A stretch of DNA of 64,000 nt from Nannochloropsis oceanica. Its lineage: Eukaryota; Sar; Eustigmatophyceae; Eustigmatales; Monodopsidaceae. The notes beneath the pieces are model-generated. The model did not search any database, was not told where the DNA came from, and saw only the letters and a program-made list of their open reading frames with translations. A program made the position numbers and the translations under genes. Below, in pieces: positions 47,549 to 58,771 of the stretch (position 1 is the stretch's first letter; every line of letters starts with the position of its first letter). Location: assembly GCA_004519485.1 (NCBI GenBank), contig CP038108.1, forward strand, positions 124,001 to 188,000, read 5' to 3'.

Positions 47549-49917
47549 ATGGCATACCCCGGCGCCAAGTACCGGAGGCAACAGCAGCAGCGGGGGCAGC
47601 ATGAGTCTGGGCCAGTGCCCTTGCCCATTCCCGTGGCGGCTGTCGTGCCCCAGCAGCAGTCTCATCCTTCCGGATTTGCGCCGACGTATGTCGCACCGCC
47701 TCGCCGCCCTCCTGCCTACTACCAACAGCAGTCACAGCCTGTCATGGCCACTGCTTACGCCGTCCCTGTTGGTGGTGCGTCCAGTCCAGTCGGTGCTCCC
47801 TATGCACCTGTCGTAAATGCCCCTACATCGAGCGCACCCGACTTCGCACCTAGCGCGCCTCCTCCTCCTCCTCCTCCTCCTCCTCCTCCTCCTCCTCCTC
47901 CTCCTCCTCCTCCTCAATATCAGCAAATTCAGAGCGCCTCCAGCAATGTGTACACACCCATTGGTGGTGTTAATGTCGCTAATGGTCGTGTTGGCACGAT
48001 TCCTTCTCGTCCTCCCCAGCATCAGCAGCAGTATCAGCGGTACCCCTCTCCCTCCTCGCCCTCCTCTTCCTCTTCCGCTTCCTCCTCCATATACCGGGTC
48101 CCCCACCAGGAACCACCGCAACAACCGCCCCTCTCTTCCTACCCCTCCTCTTCCTCCCTCCCTCAAGGAAGCACGTATCAAAGCCCTGGGAACCTCCATG
48201 GCGCTCTACCCTTCACCTCTACCTGTGCTGGTCGAAAAAAAGCGTTATTTGTCGGGATTACGTATCGCGGGACGCGCGCCGAGCTGAGGGGTTGTGTGAA
48301 TGACGTAAAGAACTTGCATTCCTTTATAAAACGGTTTTATGGATTCCAGAATGAGGAGATGCGGGTGTTGACGGACGATTCAAGCTTTAGTGAAGGGAGT
48401 CCGACGAGGCATAATATCTTGAGTGGCATGCGATGGCTGGTGGCGGGGGCTCAGCCGGGTGATAGGTAGGCGGGAGAGTGGAAAGGAGGGAGGAAGAGAG
48501 GGACGGCGAGGGAGGGCTTAGATGAGTATTGATGCACAGATAAAGGGATTCTTAAAATACTCACTCACACACTCCCTCCCGCTCCTTCCCCCTCTCGCTC
48601 GCCTCCTCCATACAAGCCTCTTCTTCCATTTCTCGGGCCACGGAGGGTCGGTCCGGGATTTAAACGGCGACGAGGCCGACGGGATGGACGAGACGATCCT
48701 TCCCATTGACCATGATCGGGCGGGACAGATCATAGACGATGAAATCCACGACGTCATGGTGCGGCCCCTCCAAAAAGGAGTGCGCTTGACGGCCATCTTC
48801 GACTCCTGTCACAGGTACGTGTCTCTCCCTCCCTCACTTCCCTCCCTCCCTCCTTCCTTCCCGCCTTCCCGCTCTCGGATCGTCTTCCTTCGATCCTTTC
48901 TTCGTTGTCGTCATCCGCCGTTGGATTTTTTTTCCTGAGTTCGCAAGGACTTCAATTCCTCCCTCCCTCCCTCCCTGCCTTCATCCATCCATTCCTCCCT
49001 CCCTGCTTCCTTCCTTCCTGCAGTGGCTCAGTGATGGATTTGCCCTTCTCCTACAAAGTCGATGGCTCCCTGCAAATTATTCAAGTTGACAACACCGCCG
49101 TGGTAAGCAATGGGGGAGGGAGGGGGGGCGGGCAGGGATGTGCAGCTGTACGATTGTCAAGTGCGTGGTCTTGTTTTCTCACCCTTCATCCACACGTGAT
49201 GAGATCCTTCCGAAGGCTCCGATGCTCCCATCAGTCCTCTTGCCTGACCTTACCCCTCTCTCTTCCTTCCTTGCTCGTAGCACTGACTCTCCCTGCCTGT
49301 CTGATCCTCCTCCCCTTCCATGGATCGTAGTATACCCTCCCCGTCTGATCCTTCCCCCCTCCTTCCCTATCGTAGTACTGACTCTCCCCGTGTGATCCTC
49401 CCCCCCTTCCATGGATCGTAGTATACCCTCCCCGTCTAATCCTTCCCCCCTCCTTCTCTATCGTAGTACTGACTCTCCCTGCCTGTCTGATCCTCCCCTC
49501 CTCCTCCTTCGCCTCCTTTAGGTCGTGAACGGCCTCGCCAACGTGGGCCTCCACCTCCTGACAGGCAACAAGACGGCCGCGCTCTTTTCGGGGTTGGAGG
49601 CCGTGGGAAAATTGATCATGGGACCCAAGAATGACGAGGCGGCCCGTCGACGGACAGAGCAGAATAATCAGAGCGAGGCCGACGTGATCCAATTCGGGGG
49701 TTGTCGGGATGATCAGACCAGTGCCGACGCCCATATCGACGGGCAGGCGAGTGGGGCCATGTCGTGGGCGTTTATTAAGGCCTTGAGCCAGAGTCCGCAC
49801 CAGCAATACGCGGAATTACTGAAGAATATGAGACAATTGTTGAAGTATAGGTATACCCAGATTCCCCAGATTTCGACCAGCCATAAGGTTGATTTGTTTA
49901 CGCCCTTCAATATGTAA
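47549..49917 (+). CDS. Type I metacaspase
   Basis: Cys protease cleaving after Arg/Lys, linked to stress and cell-death responses in protists and plants. Four exons close in phase: 47549-48465, 48617-48814, 49024-49102, 49522-49917; 529 aa. The first 220 residues form a Gln/Pro/Ser-rich prodomain including an uninterrupted Pro run (CCT repeat, 47862-47914), as usual for type I; no zinc-finger is seen. The p20 domain starts [20 protein letters not shown], with the catalytic His in HFSGHGG (H314) and the catalytic Cys in DSCHSGS (C370). The p10 region follows ([27 protein letters not shown]). Acidic residues around [16 protein letters not shown] fit the calcium-dependent S1 pocket. The third intron holds a 90-95-bp minisatellite. 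Confidence 0.95.
49272..49500. repeat. Minisatellite in metacaspase intron 3
   Basis: Two to three copies of a pyrimidine-rich unit of 91-95 bp, recognised by the recurring CGTAG-TACTGACTCTCCC start (49276, 49371, 49462) and by CCATGGATCGTAGTATACCC inside each full unit. Confidence 0.85.
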
Positions 49918-50500
49918 TTCGACGAGGGGCGGGAGGGAGGGAAGGAGGGGAGGGGAATCGAGGTTTCTTGCAGGAGGAGGGGCGTTGCAGCATGGGTGGC
50001 GTAGCGTACATAAGGTCCGTAGATTGACACAGGGGTTGAATAAAGGAGACGAATACATGAGTGGTATGCATTCGTGCGTGTAGTAAAGAACATTGAGAAA
50101 CTTGTTTTAGTGTGTCCTTGTCCTAGCGTTCTGGAGGGGAAATCATAGAGTAGGGGCGGAGAAATGATGTTGATAATTGCATGTGCACAAAAGAGAGGGG
50201 TAGAAAAAGAAAATTACAGAAACGGGGATATACTCATGTCTGCTAAATACTAACGTCTCTTTGCAAGTATTTTTAGAGGGAGGGCGATTTCGACTGCTGC
50301 TCCGTATACTGAGTTTTCTCTTGCTCTGTGCGTTGTGTTATTGTTTGTTTTCTCATCACCTCTCCTGCGCCCCAACCATCTGCCTCTGCTACCAACGTAG
50401 ATTGCGTGTTTTATTCCCTATTCATCTCATCTCTCCTTGTTGTCTCTGCGCCCCAGTGGCTCACTTTCGATTTCTGTTTCCTCCTCTCCCTCACACTCCC
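49918..50500. other. Convergent intergenic region
   Basis: About 580 bp between the metacaspase and the barrel-protein gene, which converge. A GGGA/GGA-rich patch follows the metacaspase stop. No gene recognised. Confidence 0.5.
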
Positions 50501-51238
50501 TCACTCACTCAACGTGTGGAGGGTTATGGCGGGAAACAGCGAGTACCGGTCCTTTGCCTCAGGCAAGCAAGTCAAAGGGCAATTATGCTCCACCGACACA
50601 TTAAAGTCATTCCACAGGCCTTGCACAATTTCGCTCGACTGAGCTTCCTTTACCTTCTCCAAAGATGTCCATTCCGCAATCTCCACCAAATGTCCCTCCT
50701 TCTCTCCGCGCATGTGCATCACTGGCCGCTCTGTCGTATACCCCGCCTTGTACAGCGCCACGTCGTGCTTCTTTAGCTTGGCAACCAGGTCGTTCAATTT
50801 TCCAGTGTGAGGTTTGACCGCAACAATCTTGGCCATAGCCCCCGTGGTCTGTAGAACCCCAGGAATGAGGACATGGAAATGCGCGTAAGGCTCGTTGCTC
50901 TCCCCCAAGGACGCCAGCGGCACCATTGTTGCAATATCCAATAAATTTTTCCATGTTTTGTGCAGCTCACTTCGACGGTGAGCTTCTTCAATTGATTCTT
51001 TATCTTTCCATTCAAAGACTTCCAAGACCCTTCCGGCGCGGCTGCGGAGGAACAAAGGCTCTTGGTTGGGTGCCGTCAAGCCAGCCGCGTGCAACGCATC
51101 CCAGTGCTCTTTCAGTCGAACTTCCAGATCCTGCTCATGACCCGGATGCGGCATAAATGTCTTAATGCAGAAAATTGCGGGCTCGGGCGTCAAGGTGGCG
51201 GGGCGCTCCGCTATTTTTTGCACGGATGGCTGCTGCAT
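50501..51238 (-). CDS. Two-repeat dimeric alpha/beta-barrel (ABM-like) protein
   Basis: Single exon, 245 aa, no targeting peptide. Two tandem modules of about 95 residues each have the ferredoxin-like beta-alpha-beta-beta-alpha-beta character of ABM monooxygenase-type dimeric barrels: module 1 AIFCIKTFMPHPGHEQDLEV, RAGRVLEVFEWKDKESIEEA; module 2 AKIVAVKPHTGKLNDLVAKL, EGHLVEIAEWTSLEKVKEAQ. The repeated (V/L)EI/VxEWxSxExxxEA block between modules indicates internal duplication, letting one chain form the barrel usually made by a dimer. Substrate or cofactor cannot be inferred; relatives range from quinol oxygenases to haem-degrading enzymes and stress proteins. Codon use is ordinary. Confidence 0.75.
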   Translation of the reverse strand: MQQPSVQKIAERPATLTPEPAIFCIKTFMPHPGHEQDLEVRLKEHWDALHAAGLTAPNQEPLFLRSRAGRVLEVFEWKDKESIEEAHRRSELHKTWKNLLDIATMVPLASLGESNEPYAHFHVLIPGVLQTTGAMAKIVAVKPHTGKLNDLVAKLKKHDVALYKAGYTTERPVMHMRGEKEGHLVEIAEWTSLEKVKEAQSSEIVQGLWNDFNVSVEHNCPLTCLPEAKDRYSLFPAITLHTLSE

Positions 51239-51456
51239 CTTTGGCTGGTTGGGCAGGGTGGAGAGGGCTTGTGTTGTTGTCTGAGTGGTTATTTGGGAAG
51301 GGGTTAGGAATTAGTTTCTGGTGCATGAAAGCAGGATGAGATTGCTACGCTATTTCTTAGGCCAAAGACTAAAATTAAGCGCAGGTGTATCCAAGCAGTA
51401 GGTGAAAGCAAGTTGGGGTGGCAACCTGGCACTACAGCAAATTGAGCGACGCCAGC

Positions 51457-53444
51457 ATGAATACAAAACTATTCACTACTCTTTTGTACTTTCTAGCTTC
51501 AGTACTGGCACTTGAATATGCAGTCTCAGGAAAAAGAAACAAAAAGCGAAAGCAAAACACGAGGGTATTGCACGTTCCCACCATGGGCCAAACAAAAAAT
51601 AAATTAATTAATCCCGCCTTCAGCGAACGGAAGGTGCATCGCTTCAGAGGCACCACGCCACGCACCCGGCGCGTGCCTATGAAAGCATATTCTCGCCGCC
51701 TACACATCCTTCCACCATACACCATAATATGTGTTTCCTTCTCCTCTTCCTTATCCCTCCTTCTAGATGCTGCGGGGTACAGACCCACCACCTGCCCCGT
51801 CGCCTCCCCTCTCTCAACGCACCTGCCAAATCATTGCCGACGCATTCAATAGCATCATACGCGGTAATAAGGGCTATGGCGGTGGTGTCCTGAGAATAGA
51901 TTCACTCACGCGTGGGCTTTTGTATGAAGGAGCATGGGGCAAGGTACGCGGATGGGTTTTGGATTGTATGCGCCGGGACGCAGCCCTGTTCCTCTCCATT
52001 ATGAAAGTTGTGGCTTTGGTATTTATTTATGCTTACTATATATATAAATACATATGTATATATATGTGTGTGTGTGTATGCAGTCGTGCCAGTCCTCTTT
52101 GTCCCTTCCCCTTCTTGCTTTCCTTGTCTCGTCCCCCCACCCTCCCTCGATCCCTCGCATCTTACCATCCACCTTTTCTTCCGCACAAGACACAACATGT
52201 CAGCGATGAGTTCAACGGCATTGTTATGACACATGCCTGTCGCTTCGACGTGGCTAGCATCACTAAGACTTTCACAGCCACTCTCCTTCTCCTCCTCCTC
52301 TCCCGCGGCACCCCCCCGTTCCTTGCCGGCAAGCCCAACAGCACCAATAACCCTATCGGTAACAACAGAAGCAGCGTGAATATTGGCACTCTAACCCTAA
52401 CCCCCTCCTATAGTTCTTCCTCCCCGCCCTCGTTTGCCCCCTTGCGTTCCCTTGGGCTCGATACCATCCTTGCCGATGCCTTTGCCTCCCCATCCTTCCT
52501 CCCCTCCCTCCTCGCTCCGCCCCACTGGCACAATGCCACCCTCCGCCAGCTGCTTTCGCACACCTCAGGCATCGCCGATTACTGGTCTGAACCTTCATTT
52601 ATTCAAGCATTCATTGATTCCCCTCAGCGGCTCTGGACACCCACAGAAATCTTGACTTACGCCCGCCAACAACCGCCCCTCCCCCCCGCCCCCCCGGCCT
52701 CCGCCTGTCTGTTTCCTTACCACTACAGCGATACTAATTACGTCTTGCTGGGCCTTCTGATCGAGGATTGGGAAAGCAAGGCATTGCATGAGGTGATGAA
52801 TGAGATCCTGTGGCAGCCCTCGGGGATGACGGACACCTACTTTCCTTACCTTCAACCCAGCCCTCCCCCACTTCCTCCCTCTCCTCCTCCTCCTCCAATC
52901 TCTATGGCTGCTGAGGATGTACCTGCTGCGGCGGCTGCAACTACAACTACTAGGTATGAGGAGGTGCGTGCAATACAAGAATCAAAGCTGTCACATCGGT
53001 ACGAGGGACACGAGGACTTGACAGGCGTACCGAGACAGTCAGCTGATTGGGCGGGAGGAGGCATGGTATCCTCCACTGAGGATTTGAGCAATTTTGTCAA
53101 AAACATGCTGTTGCAAGGAGGGAGGGGGGGGGGGGGGCACGTTGTTGGAGGCGATGCTATTGGAGACGCATTTGACGGGGGAGGAGGGGTTGAGGTACGG
53201 GCTTGGGTTGTTTGTGATGGAGTTGGTCGAGGGGGAGGATGGGGTGGGAGGGAGGGTGTGGGGTCACGATGGGTGGGGGCATGCGTTTATGTATGTGTAT
53301 GAGCCGCCGGTCATGAAGGAAGGGGAGGGAGAGGAGGGGGAAGTGCTGGTGATGGCGGGGACTGTAAATCAGCAGGACATGCGGGCAGACCCATGGGATG
53401 CGATAATGGTGGCATTGAGGGCTGTTGTGAAGGACGGGAAGTAG
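51457..53444 (+). CDS. Beta-lactamase-fold serine hydrolase
   Basis: PF00144-type serine hydrolase (esterase or D-peptidase family; host gene). The core coding exon may begin at ATG 51767, but a strong acceptor (TTCTAG at 51761-51766) precedes it, so an upstream exon from 51457 encoding a signal peptide (LFTTLLYFLASVLALEYAVS) is likely; its donor, perhaps near 51638, is uncertain. The following exons are 51767-51943 and 52190-53444. Active-site motifs: SITK (SxxK) in DVASITKTFTATLL, SHTSGI, YSDTN (YxN) in YHYSDTNYVLLG and a C-terminal WGHDGWGHAF (H/KxG). At a 14-G run (53124-53137) the frame changes; 13 G would join NFVKNMLLQGG to LLEAMLLETHLTG. The break may be a homopolymer artefact or real. 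Substrate unknown. Confidence 0.8.
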
Positions 53445-54311
53445 GGAGGAGGAGGAGGCGGAGCAGGGAGAGGAGCTGTCGGAAAGGTAGGCCACGTTCT
53501 TGTAACGATATGAAGTGAATATAAAAGAATAAAACTGAGTGTCTTGGGCGTCCAGGAATGGAAATGAATGACAAGTAAATTAGACAGAAATAAAAAAAGA
53601 AAAAACATGCTTTCATACACTACACTAAATTCTAGGCTTCTGTCTCTTTAAACCAGGAGTGCATAGAATACGTGCCTCTACTCGGGAAGGAGATCATGCT
53701 TAGGGAATAATGTTGAATTTTGCGCATACCAAGCTGTTGCCATTGATGACCAAGCTTGTTTCCAATGAAGTAGTAGCTGCTTATAGCATTGGCGCAAACT
53801 TTTGCCAAAACGCTTGTGAACGCAAAAAGTGTCTCACATCCATCTCGACTCGACTCAATTCAACTCAAGTGGTGCGTTTTGCACTTTTTGGCACGAATCC
53901 TAACCAGCGTAGTCTTCCCACACTAGTCTTGTGTCTTTGTCTAAGGTGTTACCTCTGAAACGTTGCTGTGTGCGATTTCATCGCTTTGTTGACCGCTAGA
54001 AGGCACTTTAAAATCACGTCGGAGCGTAAGACTGCTGCTTCGTTTGTGACGTCGCCTCTCCTCCCTCCGGGACAGTCCTTAGTCCAACCCTTCGACCTCG
54101 AATCATTATGCCAATAGAGAAAACCCAAAATGATTCCCGCCTTTTTAGTAAACATTATTAAATATGTCCAAGCATGCCAAATTGGCTCGCGATCATGAGC
54201 TGGTCTGTGACAAGGCGGAGGAAGCGTGTGTAAATCTCCCACTCAACTCTCACATCACCTCATCCTTTCCCTCCACACAACACCTCCAAACACACAGCCC
54301 CCCCGGTGCAG
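53445..54311. other. Intergenic upstream of the AGC kinase gene
   Basis: About 870 bp, AT-richer and free of long simple repeats, between two plus-strand genes. It presumably carries the kinase promoter. No element recognised. Confidence 0.5.
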
Positions 54312-57300
54312 ATGGGTAATGCCTGCATACGTAACGCGGCCAGACACGTGAGCAGCAACGTAGAGCTGCCACCGCCGTCATCGAACCAACCGTGTTCCAC
54401 CCAATCAGCTTCACAACCAGCCTTTGACCCCCCCCTCAACCTCCCCCTCCACGCCCTCCTCCTTGAGGCCACCCACCGGCTCTGCGCCTATCAAAATGAA
54501 GTCACGCAAGAATATGTTCTACTGCCCATAGGCACCGACGCCATTGCCGCCCTCGGAGAGGACTGGTTGTGTCTCTCTATCTCCTCTGCTACACAGAACG
54601 CTATGCTCGACCGTGTCGCCCGCCTCCTCTCTTCATCAAGCAGCCAGAATCCTGCGTCCCCTTCCTCCGCTCCCCACACCGTACCCTTGACGTCGCTTGC
54701 CTCACTTCAGCACCAGCAACAACAACTTCCACCACAACCACCGCTGCAGCGTGGGCTTCGTTGCCGCGTGTGTGAGCGTGAAGTCCCGACGAAGGCCCTG
54801 TTGCACGAGCACCTCGCCACCTGCCTCTTGGTGGCCGATGCACGCGAGCAAACCCGTCGGTCGGATGAGGGATTAAAGATGCTAATGGTGGAGATGAGGC
54901 AGTTAATGGAGGAGCAGATGAGCGTGATGCTGCGCACGGGTAAGGCGGAAGGGAGGGAGGGAGGGAGGGAGGGAGGGAGGAAGGGCGAAGAAAAGGGGCG
55001 ACTACCGGATAACATTCAGTCACTGACTCGCTGTCCTCCGCCTCTCTTTCTCATCCTTGCAGCTTTCTTCCGTTTCGAGGCCCAGGCAGTACGTCTGAAG
55101 CGACTGTGTGACATTGTCAGGTGCGCGCTCGAGGTGCAAGTAGACAAGGCGGCCTCCCTCTCGGACTTTAGGACGGCGCACGCGGGTTTGAGAGGTACGG
55201 AGGGAGGGAGGGAGGATGAGGTAGGGCGGATGAGGGAGTGATAGAGGAAGGAAAGGAGGACAGGAGGGAGGAAGGGAGAGAGGGAGGGAGGGAGGAAGGA
55301 AGAGAAGGAGGGAGGGAGGGAGGGAGGGAGGGAGGGAGGGAGGGAGGGAGAGATGGAGGGAGGGAATGGCAAGTAAAGTCTCTCCATCCAAGAATGGTTG
55401 ACAAGTGACTCTTTTTAATCTCTCCTTCACATTTGCCATGGTTGTTCCAACGACAGAGCTGGTAGAGGCCGTGGAGGAGGACCGGCGTAAACGCAAGGAA
55501 GGGGAAGCAGCAACGGAGGGCGGGAGGGAGGGTGGCGCGGGGAAGCGGGAAGAAAAAGAGGACGAGCGGGCACTACGGTCATTGTTGCGGCGGGCCTGTC
55601 CACTCATTCGAAGAAAGGGAAAGATTTTGCACGAGCTACAAGTAAGGAGGGAGGGGGGGGAGGGACGGAGGGAGGGATGGAGGGAGGGACGGAGGGAGGG
55701 ACGGAGGGAGGAACGGAGGGAGGGAGGGGGGGAGGGAAATTTTGACTTGGACGAATGTTTCATGTATTTCGGCCGACCAGCTTTTTCACGGTCTCCTTTT
55801 CCTTTCTCCTTCGTCCTTTCCTTCCACTCTCTTTTCAGGAAAAGCGCGCGAACGTCTCCCATTCCGGCCTCGTCCGCATCACGGACTTCGCCTTTTTGCG
55901 GCCCATATGCCAGGGGGCGTTTTCGCACGTCTACCTCGCGCGTAAAATAGAGACTGGCACACTGTACGCTGTCAAGGTACGCCTTTCATCATTTCCCTCC
56001 CTCTCCTCCTCCCTCCTTATATTTTCTTCTTTGTCCACACCCTTCCATCTCCCTTTCCCCTCCCCATTCATATCCCCCTCCCGCCCGCCTGCCCTCCTCC
56101 CCTTTGGCAGGTGATGGATAAGGCCGCACTCCACAGCATGGAAATGGGGGCCCGCGTCCGACAAGAACGACAAATCATGGCACTATTGAAGAAGCAGAGC
56201 CCCTTCGTCGTCCGCCTCTTCTTCTCCTTCCACACCATGCACCACCTCTTCTTGGTGATGGAATATGTACCTGGAAGCGATTGCGCGGCCATGCTCAGGA
56301 CGTACGGGCCTCTCCCCGAAGGTGAGGGAGGGAGGGAGGGAGGGAGAGCGCGGGAGGGAGGGACCGAGGAAGGGTGATGAGGAGCAACTACAATTCCGTC
56401 ATCTCATTTTCGCTCCTTTGTAAATATTTTTGGTTTTTACTTTGAGAATTTTGGATGTGTACATTCATGCATTCAGTAACGGTATAATGGCATATTTCTT
56501 ATTTTGACTCATTTGTAATGCAAACACATACACGCGTAGCGGTGGCACGGCACTACCTGGCCGAGACGGTCCTAGCCATCGAGTTCCTGCACCAGCACGG
56601 TATCATCCACCGAGACGTCAAGGTACGCTCCCTCCCTCCCTCACTCCCTCCCTCCCTCGCTCCCTCCCTCCCTCCATTTCTATATCTCCTACCATCTCCA
56701 CCTCCCTCCTTCCCTCCTTTCCTCTCCATCCTCCCTCGCCCCCTCAACAACAGCCTCAAAATGTCCTTGTTACTACGGAGGGCCACGTCAAGCTCATCGA
56801 CTTCGGCCTCTCCTGCAAGTCGACTCGAAGCCAGGTGCCCTCCCTCCCTCCCTCCCTCCCTCCCTCCCTCCCTTACGCCTTTCCTCAATCAACCTCTTCT
56901 ATCCCTATTCCCTCTTTCAAAGGTCCTGGGCTCCTCCACCTCCCTCCTTTCCACTACCGGAGGCTCTTCTACTGCCATTTCTCGCGTCTCCGCCTCAGGT
57001 GCTGCCTCGTCCTTGAACAGCAGCGGTGGAGAAGGTGCGCCCTCCCTCCCTCCCTTCCTCCCGCCCTCCTTCCGTCTGTTCCTGACTCTCCCCCTTTTTT
57101 CTTCTTTTTCATTTCCTCCTCTGATTTTTGATAGGGACGAGCTTTCGATCTAGTCTGACTTTTCGCCCCGTCCGATGTCGAGACAAACGATATTCTCCCG
57201 TGGGCACCCATCAGGTAAGGAGGGAGGGAGGGACGGTGGGAGGGACGGAGGGAGGGAAGGACGTGCACAGGCGCGCAGGCGTATGGGATCTGTTTAGGAC

Positions 57301-58543
57301 TGAAGTTATTGCTGACCGGCCTCTCTCTTTCCTCTTTCCCCCCCTTCCTCCACCCCTCCCTCCCTCAGTACCTCGCCCCTGAGATTATCCTCGCCGTTGG
57401 CCATGATGAGCGCGTCGACTGGTGGTCTCTTGGTGTCCTGCTCTTTGAATTTCTAACGGGCCGGACGCCGTTTGCAGACCCATCGCAAGACCAGCTTTTT
57501 GAGAATATCGTGGCGGGGGAGATACGGTATGTTGCCCCTGTCCGTCCCTCCCTCCTGCTCTCGCTCCCTCCCTCCCTCCCTCCCTCGTGCCCTCCGCCAC
57601 TTTCAAACCATGTTGTTTCCTCCTCTTTGTCAGTGGCCCAAATATTCAAGACACTTCCTGACGCAATTCCTCGCTCCCTCCCTCCCTCCCTCCCCCCTCC
57701 CTCTCCCACCCCTCACAACCCACAAACAGCTGGCCGTCTGAGCACGACGACCTCTCCCCCTCCCTCCCTCCCCGCCCCCCCTCCTCCCCCCCTCCCTCCC
57801 CCTCCGCCAAGGCCATCGTGCGCGCCCTTCTGTGCTACCGGCCCCCTGACAGGCTGGGAGCAGGAGGCGCAGGCGAGATTAAACTACACCCTTTCTTCGG
57901 CCCTATCTCGGACTGGGGCTCTCTTTACACGACACCCTCTCCTTTCATCCCTACGGCGTGTTTTCCCCCGCCGGTGGAGGAGGGGGTGGGGGGAGGGAGG
58001 GAGGAAGGAAGGGAGGGAGGGAGGGGTGGAAGCATTGACCTGACGGCGGCTGGAGTGATGGGGGCGGAGGCGGGATTGTTTTTAATGGAGGGGGAGGGAG
58101 GGGGAGAGAGGGAGGGAGGTTGGGGAAAACGCGGGAGAGATCGGCGGAGGCCCGCAGCGGATCAATTTGAGTCGTTTGCGTCCGACATGGAGGAGGGAGG
58201 GAGGGAGGGAGAAGGGGGTGAAAGCGTGTCGCTCTTGTCCTTGTCGTGTCGATTTAGTGACTTTTCGTACTGTGATTTGGAGTCGAGTCAAACCTTGAAC
58301 GATGTGGCGATCATGGAGAGGGCGGCCGCGGCTGCTGCGGCGGTGGGGGACAAGGGAGAGAGGGAGGAGGGCGGGGGGATGGTGAATGGGATCGTGGGTG
58401 GTGACGTCGAGTTTAGTCAAACCTTGAACGACATGGTGAGTGTGCAGGGGCCGGCCGGGGCTGCTACAACTTTGGAGAAGGAGGAGGAGGAGGGAGAGAA
58501 GGAGGGAGGGGAAGAGGCGAATCTGTCGACAGTAGCAGGGTAG
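54312..58543 (+). CDS. RIM15/IREH/Greatwall-like AGC Ser/Thr kinase
   Basis: Eleven exons close in phase (54312-54939, 55063-55194, 55457-55641, 55839-55976, 56111-56321, 56540-56622, 56754-56834, 56923-57034, 57135-57214, 57369-57526, 57730-58543), 873 aa. The N-terminus MGNACIRN fits N-myristoylation at Gly2 with a nearby palmitoylatable Cys. A C2HC finger (CRVCEREVPTKALLHEHLATC-like) near residue 150 resembles the one in plant IREH and fungal RIM15 kinases. The kinase core has a glycine-loop remnant ICQGAFSHVYLAR, K361 (LYAVK), HRDVK (D457), LIDFG (D475) and YLAPEI. Between DFG and APE lies an insert of about 60 residues, diagnostic of the Greatwall/MAST/RIM15 group. The Gly/Glu-rich tail contains two SQTLND motifs 43 codons apart. 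These kinases control PP2A via endosulfine in yeast and animals; here that is inference. Confidence 0.9.
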
Positions 58544-58771
58544 AATAGGCAACCTGTAGGCCGTAGGGGAGGAATCGAAAGAGGGGGAGCAGGACAATGG
58601 AAGATGAAAATAGAATGCGAGCACGGCTGTGCACTAACTCCACAGGACACGCAAAATATGTAAACCGCATAATTAATCCTTTGACATAAAGAAAGACAAG
58701 CTCTCTCTTCTTCTCCTTCTCCTTGTTTAATTTCTTCTTTTATTTCTTCTGCATCATTTTCACCCACCTGC

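Noticed and set aside
53094-53444. Separate small gene at the end of the serine hydrolase
   Set aside because: Its sequence continues the hydrolase family C-terminus, so it is the same gene across the poly-G break.
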